A stretch of 64,000 nucleotides of DNA from Burkholderiales bacterium (GTDB lineage Bacteria > Pseudomonadota > Gammaproteobacteria > Burkholderiales > WYBJ01). Position 1 is the stretch's first letter, and the number at the start of each line of letters is the position of its first letter. Made by a program: the position numbers and the translations under genes. Of the stretch, positions 35,215 to 43,132 are shown one piece after another. Below the pieces are notes generated by a model. It had not been told where the DNA came from and did not search any database. It worked only from the letters and a program-made list of their open reading frames with translations. The stretch is taken from NCBI GenBank assembly GCA_022841915.1, contig JALHQN010000006.1, positions 248,001 through 312,000 of the forward strand, read 5' to 3'.

Positions 35215-35915
35215 TGAACGTCGCCGGCCGCGGCCTGCTGCTGGTCTGGACCGATGTCGACGACGCGGTCGAAGCCCGATTCAACGCCTGGTACGACCGC
35301 GATCACGCCCGCGAGCGCGTAGAGCGGGTCCCAGGCATGTTGCGCGTTCGCCGTTTCGTTGCCGAGCAAGGCGCTCCGAAGTATCTTGCGGCGTACGACA
35401 TGCATGACACGAACGTCATGCTGTCGGAGCCCTACCTCGCATTGCGCCGTAGCCGCGATCCGGAAAGCCGGGAGTTGATACCTGCATTCCGGAATACGCT
35501 CAAGCTCGTCGGCACTGTGGTCGCGGGCGAGGAGCGCGCCGAGGGCGCCTGCTGTGCGCTGCTGCGTCCTACAGGTGACGAATTACTCTCGGAGGCGACG
35601 CCACAGAACCTGCGCGCAATCGTCGCCTCTGTGATGGCCATCGAAGGTGTCGTGGCCGCTCGCATCGCCAAGAGCGAGGAAGCGCTGCTATCGCTGACGC
35701 GCCAGTTCACCACGCGATCCGCCGATCGCTTTCTCGACTGGATCGTAATGATCGAGGCGACCGAAACGGGTGCGATGCAAAGCGCGATTGGCCACCTCAC
35801 AGGGCCGACCGCGCCTGCATGGATCGCTGACAGCCTCGTCACCCAATTGCGTTTTCGCTATGCACGGCATGCTGACGCACGAAGCGTCGAGCCTTATTCT
35901 GGACCGACGCAGTAA
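35214..35915 (+). CDS. EthD-like dimeric alpha-beta barrel protein, longer paralogue
   Basis: A 233-residue protein related to the genes at 30800 and 48021. The N-terminus VWTDVDDAVEARFNAWYDRDHARERVERVPGMLRVRRF has the F-N-x-W-Y and PGM-L-R-x-RR pattern, and a second half from about residue 110 looks like a repeat of the fold. The ATG overlaps the flavoprotein stop, which shows tight coupling. Convergent to the BadH-type SDR gene with only 6 bp between stops. The function is not known; small EthD-like proteins often accompany oxidative catabolic enzymes. Confidence 0.7.
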   Translation: MNVAGRGLLLVWTDVDDAVEARFNAWYDRDHARERVERVPGMLRVRRFVAEQGAPKYLAAYDMHDTNVMLSEPYLALRRSRDPESRELIPAFRNTLKLVGTVVAGEERAEGACCALLRPTGDELLSEATPQNLRAIVASVMAIEGVVAARIAKSEEALLSLTRQFTTRSADRFLDWIVMIEATETGAMQSAIGHLTGPTAPAWIADSLVTQLRFRYARHADARSVEPYSGPTQ

Positions 35916-35921
35916 CCTGCA

Positions 35922-36665
35922 TCAGTCCACCATCGTCAGCCCGCCGCTTACGCTCAAGACCTGTCCAGTGACATAGTTCGAACCGCTGCCGGCGAAGAAC
36001 GCCACTGCGTCCGCGACTTCTTCCGGCTTGCCGAAACGCCGGAAGGGGATCGCGCGTATCAGCGCTTCGCGCTGCTTCTCGGGGATCGACGCGAGCAAGG
36101 GCGTGTCGGTGGGTCCCGGGCACACGCAGTTCACATTGGTCGAGAATCGTGCCGTTTCCCGCGCAATGGCCTTGGTGAAGGCGATCACGGCACCCTTGGC
36201 ACCGGAGTACACGGCCTCCCCGCCACTGCCGACACGACCGGCGTCGCTTGCGACATTGACGATCTTTCGCCCCGGCTGCGACGTAAGCTGCGGAAGAAAG
36301 GCATGCGTCATCTTCAGCACCCCCACATAGTTGAGCTCGATCAGCCGCTGCCATAGATCCGGGGTCGTATCGGCGAAGCGAACCACCTTGCTCCAACCGG
36401 CCGCATTGACGAGGATATCGAGCCCGGATGGCTCGCGCTCCAACATCCGCACAGCAGCGGCGACAGCGACATCACTCGTCACGTCCAGCTTTATGAAGAT
36501 TGCCTTGCCCGTCGATGCAATTGCAGAGGCAGCGGCTTGCCCTGCGCCCTCGTTGATGTCGCCCAGGTAGACCACGGCACCTGCCTGCGCGAGCTTGGTC
36601 GCCGCCGCGAGCCCGATGCCCGACGCTGCCCCCGTGACCAATGCGATTTTTCCTTTGAGATCCAT
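35922..36665 (-). CDS. badH: BadH-type 2-hydroxycyclohexanecarboxyl-CoA dehydrogenase (SDR)
   Basis: A 247-residue short-chain dehydrogenase with TGAASGIG near residue 11 and the catalytic Ser-Tyr-Lys, the Tyr-x-x-x-Lys being in AVYSGAKGAVIAF. Segments around the active site and C-terminus match BadH, which oxidises 2-hydroxycyclohexanecarboxyl-CoA: VNAAGWSKVVRFADTTPDLW, IVNVASDAGRVGSGGEAVYSG, VNCVCPGPTDTPLL and GQVLSVSGGLTM. BadI, the following enzyme in that pathway, has a homologue at 22349. It follows the tetR gene on the minus strand and probably shares its transcript. An AGGACGGG lies before the ATG. Confidence 0.85.
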   Translation of the reverse strand: MDLKGKIALVTGAASGIGLAAATKLAQAGAVVYLGDINEGAGQAAASAIASTGKAIFIKLDVTSDVAVAAAVRMLEREPSGLDILVNAAGWSKVVRFADTTPDLWQRLIELNYVGVLKMTHAFLPQLTSQPGRKIVNVASDAGRVGSGGEAVYSGAKGAVIAFTKAIARETARFSTNVNCVCPGPTDTPLLASIPEKQREALIRAIPFRRFGKPEEVADAVAFFAGSGSNYVTGQVLSVSGGLTMVD

Positions 36666-36706
36666 TGTTCCCGTCCTCGATTCGTTGAAGAATTGTTGAG
36701 TTCAAC

Positions 36707-37480
36707 TTAGCGCTGCCGCACTGATCGGCTTCCACTCGGCACTCCATCCGAGAACGCCGGAACGGAGCGCCTCTCGCCCCTCGCAGGGACGCCTGTCGCC
36801 ATCGCCACTGCAAGATCGGCGTACAGCGTTGCCACTTGATTCATCGACATGGGACCGCTCAGCCGATACCAGGAGATCAGGTGCTCGACCATGCCGATCA
36901 TCGCAAAGGCCACGGGTGCGACTGTGCCCTCCTGCCGGCGGCCGCCGCGCACCGCCGTAATCAACTCGCTGCACATGCCGTAGAACTCGCGCTCGAGCGA
37001 CGTGACCCGCTGGCGCTGACGTTCCGGCAAGCTGTTGCGCAGATGCCCAACTGCAAAGATCCGCTCGTAGGCTGCTGAAAGCTCCTGCTGCTGCAGTTGC
37101 CAAATCGCGTAGGCGTGCATGAACTCCCAAAGCCGCTTCTTCGGCTGGCTGGCGCGCACCAGGCTGCGCACGAACGCGATGAGGTCGGCGATGGTGTGCT
37201 CGAGAAAGGCGAGCAGAATGTCTTCCTTGGAGCGAAAGTACCAATACAGCGCCGGGGCCGTCATGCCGACCCGGCGCGCGATATCGGTCATGCCGGCGCG
37301 TTCATAACCACATTCGCGATAGATTTCAGCCGCCGCACGGATGATGCGCCGACGTGTGGCTTCGTCACGCGCACTGCTTTTGCGAGCCGGGTCGGTATTC
37401 GATCGAGCTCGCGCCCTGTTCCCCACGGGTGTCGTGGGCGATGTCACAGGTTTTGCTGAGCCAGCGGTCTTGCGCGCCAT
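36707..37480 (-). CDS. TetR/AcrR-family transcriptional regulator
   Basis: A 257-residue regulator. A charged linker of about 38 residues precedes the helix-turn-helix (ARDEATRRRIIRAAAEIYRECGYERAGMTDIARRVGMTAPALYWYFRSKEDILLAF, residues about 38-92). The all-helical effector domain follows. The start is 7 bp from the upstream CoA-transferase stop, so it is probably transcribed from the same promoter, which carries site F. All three divergent regions of this block carry the same 17-bp site, and I infer it is the ligand of this protein. Effectors of such regulators are often acyl-CoAs. Confidence 0.92.
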   Translation of the reverse strand: MARKTAGSAKPVTSPTTPVGNRARARSNTDPARKSSARDEATRRRIIRAAAEIYRECGYERAGMTDIARRVGMTAPALYWYFRSKEDILLAFLEHTIADLIAFVRSLVRASQPKKRLWEFMHAYAIWQLQQQELSAAYERIFAVGHLRNSLPERQRQRVTSLEREFYGMCSELITAVRGGRRQEGTVAPVAFAMIGMVEHLISWYRLSGPMSMNQVATLYADLAVAMATGVPARGERRSVPAFSDGVPSGSRSVRQR

Positions 37481-37487
37481 ACGAAGC

Positions 37488-38675
37488 TTATTCGCTCATC
37501 CAGGCGATTTCGTCACCGCCATAGCCCAGTTCCGTCAACACGGATTGCGTATGCTCGCCGAGCGTAGGTGGTGGCCCTTGAATACGCGCAGGCGACTTCG
37601 AGAACTGAACGGGGATCGACGGCGTGAACATCGGCCCCGCCTGAGGATGCGAGTAGCGATGAAAGAAGCCCGTCTGTTTCAGATAGGGATCATTCGGCAG
37701 GTCCCGGAGCTTCTTCGCCACGCCATTGGGGACATCCGCCGCATCGAGCCGCGCTCGCCAGTCGGCGGTGGTGCGCTTGAGCATCTCCTGCCCCAGCAAC
37801 TCGTAGAGTTCCGGAAAACGCTTCGAACGCTCGGCTAAAGTCGAGAAGCGCGGGTCATGGGCCAGCTCGGGACGATCGCAGGCGGTGAAGACGCCGCGCC
37901 ATTGCGCATCACTGGTAGCCATCAGGCAGACGTAACCATCCATTGTCTTGTATGGACGCCGGTATTGGGTCAGCGCACGATCGTAACCAAGCTCGCCTCG
38001 TGGCTCGTCAAAGGCGCCCGTCCAAAGGTGCTCGATCAAGTTGAAGGACAGCATCGTTTCCAGCATCGGTACCTGGACCTCCTGTCCCTCACCTGTGCGC
38101 TCCCGGTGCACGAGTGCCATGCCTATGGACGACGCGAGGATGTGGCCGCAAAACTTGTCTGCGATGACCGTTGGAAGATAGCGCGGCTCGCCCGTCGCAA
38201 GCTCCGTAATGCCCGCAATGCCGCTTTCGCCCTGGATCACGTCGTCGTACGCGGGCCGATCGCGATCCGGGCCGTCTGATCGATAGCCAGGAGCGTAGGC
38301 ATAAACCATGCGCGGATTGCGGGTGGCTACCGTGCTGTAGCCCACGCCCAGCCGATCGGCCGCGTCAGGGCGCATGCTGTGCACGAGCACGTCGGCCTCA
38401 TTTATCATGCGGTTGAGCGCCGTCAGCGCCTCGGGCTTGCGCAAATTGAGGACGACGCTGCGCTTGCCTCGGTTCATGCCGACGAACATCGCCGTCATGC
38501 CCGGGTACCGAGCCGGCCCGATCTTGCGATTCAGATCACCGCCCGGCTGCTCCACCTTGACGATGTCGGCGCCATAGTCGCTCAATATCTGGGTGGCAAC
38601 AGGGCCGCAGATGAACTGCGTGAGGTCGACCACCCGGATGCCCTTGAGCGGCCCTTGCGCGTTAGACGCGGTCAT
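37488..38675 (-). CDS. Family III CoA-transferase, Glu at the nucleophile position
   Basis: A 395-residue CoA-transferase, third member of the subfamily with Glu at the catalytic position (Glu206 in VPMLETMLSFNLIEHLW). The N-terminus is IRVVDLTQFICGPVATQILSDYGADIVKVE. The ATG at 38675 has AAAGGACC upstream; an in-frame start at 38804 would add 43 residues with no family match. It is the first gene of a unit with tetR and badH. Site F is just upstream and divergent to an SDR and crotonase. Activation of the ring acid for BadH is plausible. Confidence 0.93.
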   Translation of the reverse strand: MTASNAQGPLKGIRVVDLTQFICGPVATQILSDYGADIVKVEQPGGDLNRKIGPARYPGMTAMFVGMNRGKRSVVLNLRKPEALTALNRMINEADVLVHSMRPDAADRLGVGYSTVATRNPRMVYAYAPGYRSDGPDRDRPAYDDVIQGESGIAGITELATGEPRYLPTVIADKFCGHILASSIGMALVHRERTGEGQEVQVPMLETMLSFNLIEHLWTGAFDEPRGELGYDRALTQYRRPYKTMDGYVCLMATSDAQWRGVFTACDRPELAHDPRFSTLAERSKRFPELYELLGQEMLKRTTADWRARLDAADVPNGVAKKLRDLPNDPYLKQTGFFHRYSHPQAGPMFTPSIPVQFSKSPARIQGPPPTLGEHTQSVLTELGYGGDEIAWMSE

Positions 38676-38826
38676 CGGTACTGGTCCTTTCGATGCATCG
38701 CCGTGCGGCGTATCGGGGCAACTTTCAGCGCGCTCCCCGAACGACGCCCGCTGCCATGAGGCGCTTTGCGCCGGCATGGCGGTATTGACTGGCCCAAGGC
38801 TCATGCCATAGCCTAGGCGTCACTAG

Positions 38827-38843
38827 ATTAACGACCATTCAAT
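38827..38843. promoter_or_regulatory. 17-bp operator candidate (site F)
   Basis: ATTAACGACCATTCAAT lies between the divergent CoA-transferase (start 38675) and SDR (start 38876). It is close to site G (13 of 17 identical) and upstream of the unit containing tetR, as expected for autoregulation. Confidence 0.6.
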
Positions 38844-38875
38844 AGCGTCGCAAGCGGCGTTGGGAGCGGTACGCA

Positions 38876-39649
38876 TTGACATCCTCTGAAGACAGCAAGG
38901 TCGCCCTGATTACGGGGGCGAACCAGGGTATCGGCTACGCCGTCGCCGAGCGGCTCGCGCGCGAAGGCATGAGAGTTCTGCTCAATGGTCGGCGGGCCGA
39001 AGCGGTTGAAGAGGCGTCTTCCCGCCTCGAAGCGGCGGGACTATGCGTCGTTCCGCTGACGGGTGATGTGAGCCGAGAAGACGACGTTGCCAAGATGTTT
39101 GCTGCAATCGAGTCCCGCTTCGGTCGCCTCGATGTGACGGTCAACAATGCCGGAATCGCACCGCGCGTCGCTGGGCGCAGTCCACGCGTCGAGGATACGC
39201 CGCTAGATGCCTGGGAGCGCACGCTGGCGATCAATTTGACGGGTGCTTTCATGGTGGCGCGCGCGAGTGTATCGCTCATGAAAGCACGCCGGTTCGGGCG
39301 CATCATCAACTTGTCGTCGCAGTCCGGGCGCATGTACACAGGCTTCGGCAGCGCCGCGTACGCCGCCACCAAAGCGGGTCTGATCGGCTTCTCGCGCGTA
39401 TTGGCCGGCGAGGTCGGCGAGTACGGCATCACCGTCAACTGCGTAGCTCCCGGACGCATCAAGACGGCGATGGCAGCCACCTTCGCCAACGAAGCGAGCG
39501 TCGATCAACAATACATCGTGCGTACACCGATGCGCCGCGTCGGCACCACGGACGACGTGGCTGCTGCGATCTCCTACCTTGCGTCCGATGCCGCATCCTT
39601 CGTCACTGGAACCGTCCTCGACGTGACCGGTGGCTTCTACATGCCCTGA
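38876..39649 (+). CDS. Short-chain dehydrogenase/reductase
   Basis: A 257-residue SDR. The cofactor motif is [20 protein letters not shown] follows near residue 85, and the catalytic Ser-Tyr-Lys is [25 protein letters not shown]. The C-terminus has [10 protein letters not shown] and [13 protein letters not shown]. The start is a TTG with GGGAG upstream; the frame begins right after site F, so the start cannot be much farther 5'. It is followed by a crotonase 30 bp later. A hydroxyacyl-CoA or hydroxy acid is a likely substrate. Confidence 0.92.
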   Translation: MTSSEDSKVALITGANQGIGYAVAERLAREGMRVLLNGRRAEAVEEASSRLEAAGLCVVPLTGDVSREDDVAKMFAAIESRFGRLDVTVNNAGIAPRVAGRSPRVEDTPLDAWERTLAINLTGAFMVARASVSLMKARRFGRIINLSSQSGRMYTGFGSAAYAATKAGLIGFSRVLAGEVGEYGITVNCVAPGRIKTAMAATFANEASVDQQYIVRTPMRRVGTTDDVAAAISYLASDAASFVTGTVLDVTGGFYMP

Positions 39650-39678
39650 TTCTGTTTGTCATCAACACGGAGACTTCC

Positions 39679-40536
39679 ATGTCCGAGACTTCCAGCCGAT
39701 TCCGCCCCGCCGGCATCGATGTTGCCCGCTTTGCACCCAAGCACTTCCTATGGGAGCGCGATGGGAAGGTGGCCACGATCACTTTGAACCGGCCGGATCG
39801 CAAGAATCCGCTCACCTTCGAATCCTACGCGGAGCTGCGCGACACATTCCGCGCCCTGTGCTACGCGAACGACGTGAAGACCGTGGTCATCAACGGAGCG
39901 GGCGGCAACTTCTGCTCAGGCGGTGACGTATTCGAGATCATCAAGCCTTTGGTCGAGATGCAGCACGCTGACGACATGACGGGCTTGCTGGAATTTACGC
40001 GCATGACCGGCGATCTAGTTAAGGCGATGCGCGCCTGCCCGCAGACGATCATCGCGGCGGTCGATGGCGTATGCGCCGGCGCGGGTGCCATCATGGCCAT
40101 GGCCTCGGACCTGAGATACGGCACCGCCCGCAGCAAGGTGGCGTTTCTCTTCGTGCGCGTCGGATTGGCCGGCGCAGACATGGGCGCTTGCAACATCCTG
40201 CCGCGGATCATTGGTGCTGGTCGAGCCGCGGAACTGCTGTATACGGGGCGCGCTTTGGAAGGCACGGAAGCCGAACGCTGGGGATTCTTCAACAAGCTGT
40301 GCGAACCGGAACAGTTACTCGCCGATGCCAAAGTGCTCGCGCAGTCGATCGCCTCCGGCCCCACTTTCGCCCACGCCATGACCAAGCGCTGTCTGCATCG
40401 GGAATGGAGCATGGGGATCGATGAAGCGATCGAGGCAGAAGCCCAAGCTCAGGCGATCTGCATGCAAACTCGCGACTTCGAACGTGCGTACCAGGCATTC
40501 GCCGCCAAGGAACGGCCAGTGTTCGAGGGCAATTGA
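39679..40536 (+). CDS. Enoyl-CoA hydratase/isomerase (crotonase) family protein
   Basis: A 285-residue crotonase with an N-terminal extension of about 20 residues before [27 protein letters not shown]. Oxyanion segments are [11 protein letters not shown] and [18 protein letters not shown]. In the active-site loop [24 protein letters not shown], the position of rat Glu144 is not acidic, and an Asp (ADMG) stands where the GDGG-type variants have theirs. The reaction is uncertain. It is the last gene before an IS5-type element, which begins five bases after its stop. Any gene that followed in the same unit may have been separated. Confidence 0.9.
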   Translation: MSETSSRFRPAGIDVARFAPKHFLWERDGKVATITLNRPDRKNPLTFESYAELRDTFRALCYANDVKTVVINGAGGNFCSGGDVFEIIKPLVEMQHADDMTGLLEFTRMTGDLVKAMRACPQTIIAAVDGVCAGAGAIMAMASDLRYGTARSKVAFLFVRVGLAGADMGACNILPRIIGAGRAAELLYTGRALEGTEAERWGFFNKLCEPEQLLADAKVLAQSIASGPTFAHAMTKRCLHREWSMGIDEAIEAEAQAQAICMQTRDFERAYQAFAAKERPVFEGN

Positions 40537-40541
40537 CCTAG

Positions 40542-41715
40542 GGAAGGTCTGAACAAGTCCACCGATTCTGCCGTGGCGCGTTGAATCGGTCGGAGGGTGC
40601 GAATCGATGAAACAGATGAGTTTTTCGGACGCGGAGTACGCGGGCAAGCGCAAGAAGACCCGGCGCGAGTTGTTCCTCGAAGAGATGGAACTGGTGGTGC
40701 CGTGGAAGGCGCTGCTCAAGGTGATCGAGCCGTTCTACCCCGTGGCCGGGAACGGCCGCAGGCCGTATCCGCTGGCGACGATGCTGCGCGTGCACCTGAT
40801 GCAGAACTGGTTCGCGCTGAGCGACCCGGCGATGGAGGAGGCACTGTACGAGATCGCCTCGTTGCGCATCTTTGCCGGGCTGGACTTGCGCGAGGCGATC
40901 CCCGACGAGACGACGATCCTGAACTTCCGGCACTTGCTGGAGGAGTACGACCTGGCCGAGGAGATACTCAAGCAGGTCAATGCGCACCTCACGCGCAAGG
41001 GCCTGCTGCTCAAGCGCGGCAGCATCGTCGATGCGAAGATCATTGCGGCGCCCAGTTCGACCAAGAACGCGCAGGGTGAGCGCGATCCCGAAATGCATCA
41101 GGCGAAGAAGGGTAACCAGTGGCATTTTGGGATGAAGGCGCACATCGGCGTGGACGCCGACAGCGGCCTGGTTCATACCGTCACCACCACACCTGCCAAT
41201 GAGTCCGACGTGGCGCAGGTCGCCGATCTGCTGCATGGCAAGGAAGAGCACGTCTATGCTGACTCGGGCTATCGTGGCGCCGCGAGCCGAGTGGATCGCG
41301 AAGACTTGCAATGGCACATCGCGGCGCGGCCCAGCGACATCGCCAAGATGGCTGAGAGCAGAGCCAAAGCGCGAGTGCAGAAGCAAGAGCACCGCAAGGC
41401 CAGCGTGCGCGCGAAAGTGGAGCATCCGTTTCGCGTCATCAAGCGCCAGTTCGGTCTGATGAAGGTGCGCTTTCGCGGGCTCGACAAGAACACGGCCCAT
41501 CTGCTGACGCTGTTCGCGCTGTCGAATCTGTGGATGGCGCGAAAGAAGCTCATGGCCATGATGGGAGCAGTCCGTCCGCAGGCGGCGTAAAGACGAACAA
41601 ATATGTCGAAAACTCACTTCCGCGGACTCGCGTAGATGCCTTTGCCGGAACCTTCCAGCTCACGCGCATTCAACGGGTTCATGGCGGCTGCGTTTTTGAC
41701 TTGTTCAGACCTTCC
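40542..41715 (+). mobile_element. IS5-family insertion sequence with perfect ends
   Basis: The element has perfect 18-bp inverted ends (GGAAGGTCTGAACAAGTC) and is flanked by CTAG on both sides (40538-40541 and 41716-41719), consistent with the 4-bp CTAR target duplication of IS5-family elements. At 1174 bp with one intact transposase it should be functional. It lies immediately after the crotonase stop. Confidence 0.92.
40607..41590 (+). CDS. IS5-family transposase
   Basis: A 327-residue DDE transposase of the IS5 family. The N-terminal part has PYPLATMLRVHLMQNWFALSDPAMEEALYEI, the usual DUF772 helix segment, then an ILNFRHLLEEYDLAE segment. The catalytic part has VDAKIIAAPSS and HADSGY-like VYADSGYRGAASR. 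The C-terminus carries VRAKVEHPFRVIKRQFGLMKVRFRGL with the last acidic residue (Glu). The start ATG is followed by KQMSFSDAEYAGKRKKTRRE, typical of this group. The frame is intact. Confidence 0.95.
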   Translation: MKQMSFSDAEYAGKRKKTRRELFLEEMELVVPWKALLKVIEPFYPVAGNGRRPYPLATMLRVHLMQNWFALSDPAMEEALYEIASLRIFAGLDLREAIPDETTILNFRHLLEEYDLAEEILKQVNAHLTRKGLLLKRGSIVDAKIIAAPSSTKNAQGERDPEMHQAKKGNQWHFGMKAHIGVDADSGLVHTVTTTPANESDVAQVADLLHGKEEHVYADSGYRGAASRVDREDLQWHIAARPSDIAKMAESRAKARVQKQEHRKASVRAKVEHPFRVIKRQFGLMKVRFRGLDKNTAHLLTLFALSNLWMARKKLMAMMGAVRPQAA

Positions 41716-41719
41716 CTAG

Positions 41720-42011
41720 CCTTCGGAGCACGAGCAGATCCGATGCTCTCCTGACAGCGCACCGGATCATTGTCGGCTCATCGAGCGCATGGGTTGGGCT
41801 GCATCGATTCGCACGACCAAGCCCGTGGCAAAGGAGGCCCCCCTGACAGGGTGTGCAGGAAGGCGGGGTTTGGCACGCTGCAGTTCGATTCGTTCGACGA
41901 CGAATTCACCTGGTCGACGTCGTCGTGGCAAATCTCGTCCTCCTTGCCCAACGCGGGGACTTGAAGGTCGTGTGCACATTGCGCCATAGTGCACGCAATG
42001 GCATGAAGGTT
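41720..42011. other. Intergenic between the IS and the Ldh-type gene
   Basis: About 290 bp with only short arginine-rich frames. It may contain the remains of whatever followed the crotonase before IS insertion, but no family signature was seen. Confidence 0.5.
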
Positions 42012-43025
42012 TCACGCCATTTGCCGTAAGCGCTCGACCACCGGCTTCTTTACGACAATCCCCTGCGTGCGGCGTATCTCCCGCTCTCGGAAGCCACGCT
42101 CCGAGGGGATGCGAATCTCCGACACGCCTGGTTGTTTGGGAAGCGCCTTGATTCCTGTAAGCAACTCTTCGAGTTCCGAAGTGAACTGCTCGGCTGGCAT
42201 CAACAGCTCCGGATCGAACGCGATGAACAGATGCGCGAAATCACTGACATCTCCGTTACGCATCCGAGCACCCGCCAGCAATCCAAGCGCCTGGATGGCA
42301 AGCGACAGGCCATACCCCTTGTGGCCACCGAACGGAAAGACCCCGCCGTCCACCAGTTCGCTAGCAACGCGTGTAGGTAATCCATCGCGATTGATGCCTA
42401 CGACCTCCGGAAATGCTTCGCCCAGAAACGCCTTCATCATGACTTCCCCAGTCATCACCAAAGACGTCCCCATGTCGAATATGAAGGGGTTGACCTTACC
42501 CGGGACTCCGATGGCCAGAGGGTTCGTGCCCAGCGCTTTGCGACTTGCGCCCAATGGCACCACAGTCGGCGTACTGCTGGCCGTGTAGATTGCAGCGAGC
42601 CCAGCGCGAGCGAGTATTTCGAGATAGTAAGCGCCTCGACCGGTGAACCAGCAGTTCCGCACACCGATTACGGCGACGCCGGTCTTGCGTGCCTTCTCTA
42701 TAGCGACATCCACACCGCGTGCTACCGCGACATAGCCCAAGTGGTTGCCACCATCGAGCAATGCCGACACCGGAGTCTCCCGGACGATGGATATAGGCGT
42801 TCGCGGTCGGCGCAACTCGGGCCTCTCGGCGATGACCAGAATACGTGGCAAACCGGCGAACTCATACCCCCACATGGATGCGTCCACCAGATGCGTGGCC
42901 ACGATCGCCGCCTCATCGGAGGGAAGCCCCAGGTTGCGCAACGCCCCTTCTCCCAGTGCCTGGGCTTCACTTACGCTCAAGCGAATGGTGTCCTCGCAGT
43001 CGCTGTCCAGTAGTTCTTCGGTCAT
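42012..43025 (-). CDS. Ldh-family (malate/lactate/sulfolactate dehydrogenase type) oxidoreductase
   Basis: A 337-residue NAD(P)-dependent dehydrogenase of the Ldh_2 family, which includes malate, L-sulfolactate, ureidoglycolate and 2,3-diketogulonate reductases. Supporting blocks are the N-terminal RNLGLPSDEAAIVATHLVDASMWGYEFAGLPR, GNHLGYVAVARGVDVAIEKARKTGVAVIGVRN, PLGASRKALGTNPLAIGVPG and PFGGHKGYGLSLAIQALG. The ATG at 43025 gives MTEELLDS; an upstream GTG is possible. It is not in an obvious operon. The 2-hydroxy acid substrate is unknown. Confidence 0.93.
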   Translation of the reverse strand: MTEELLDSDCEDTIRLSVSEAQALGEGALRNLGLPSDEAAIVATHLVDASMWGYEFAGLPRILVIAERPELRRPRTPISIVRETPVSALLDGGNHLGYVAVARGVDVAIEKARKTGVAVIGVRNCWFTGRGAYYLEILARAGLAAIYTASSTPTVVPLGASRKALGTNPLAIGVPGKVNPFIFDMGTSLVMTGEVMMKAFLGEAFPEVVGINRDGLPTRVASELVDGGVFPFGGHKGYGLSLAIQALGLLAGARMRNGDVSDFAHLFIAFDPELLMPAEQFTSELEELLTGIKALPKQPGVSEIRIPSERGFREREIRRTQGIVVKKPVVERLRQMA

Positions 43026-43132
43026 GGTAGATCGCCACACAATAAATTAGGCGCAGGCATCGTCCCTGATGAGCCTGCGCAGACCTGCGAGGAATCCATC
43101 TTCAACTGCCGCAGCCTGCGCACACGAGCGCA

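Noticed and set aside
36685-36706. TTGAA and GTTGA-type inverted repeat between tetR and badH
   Set aside because: It lies inside a likely operon, does not match either operator family, and is short enough to occur by chance.
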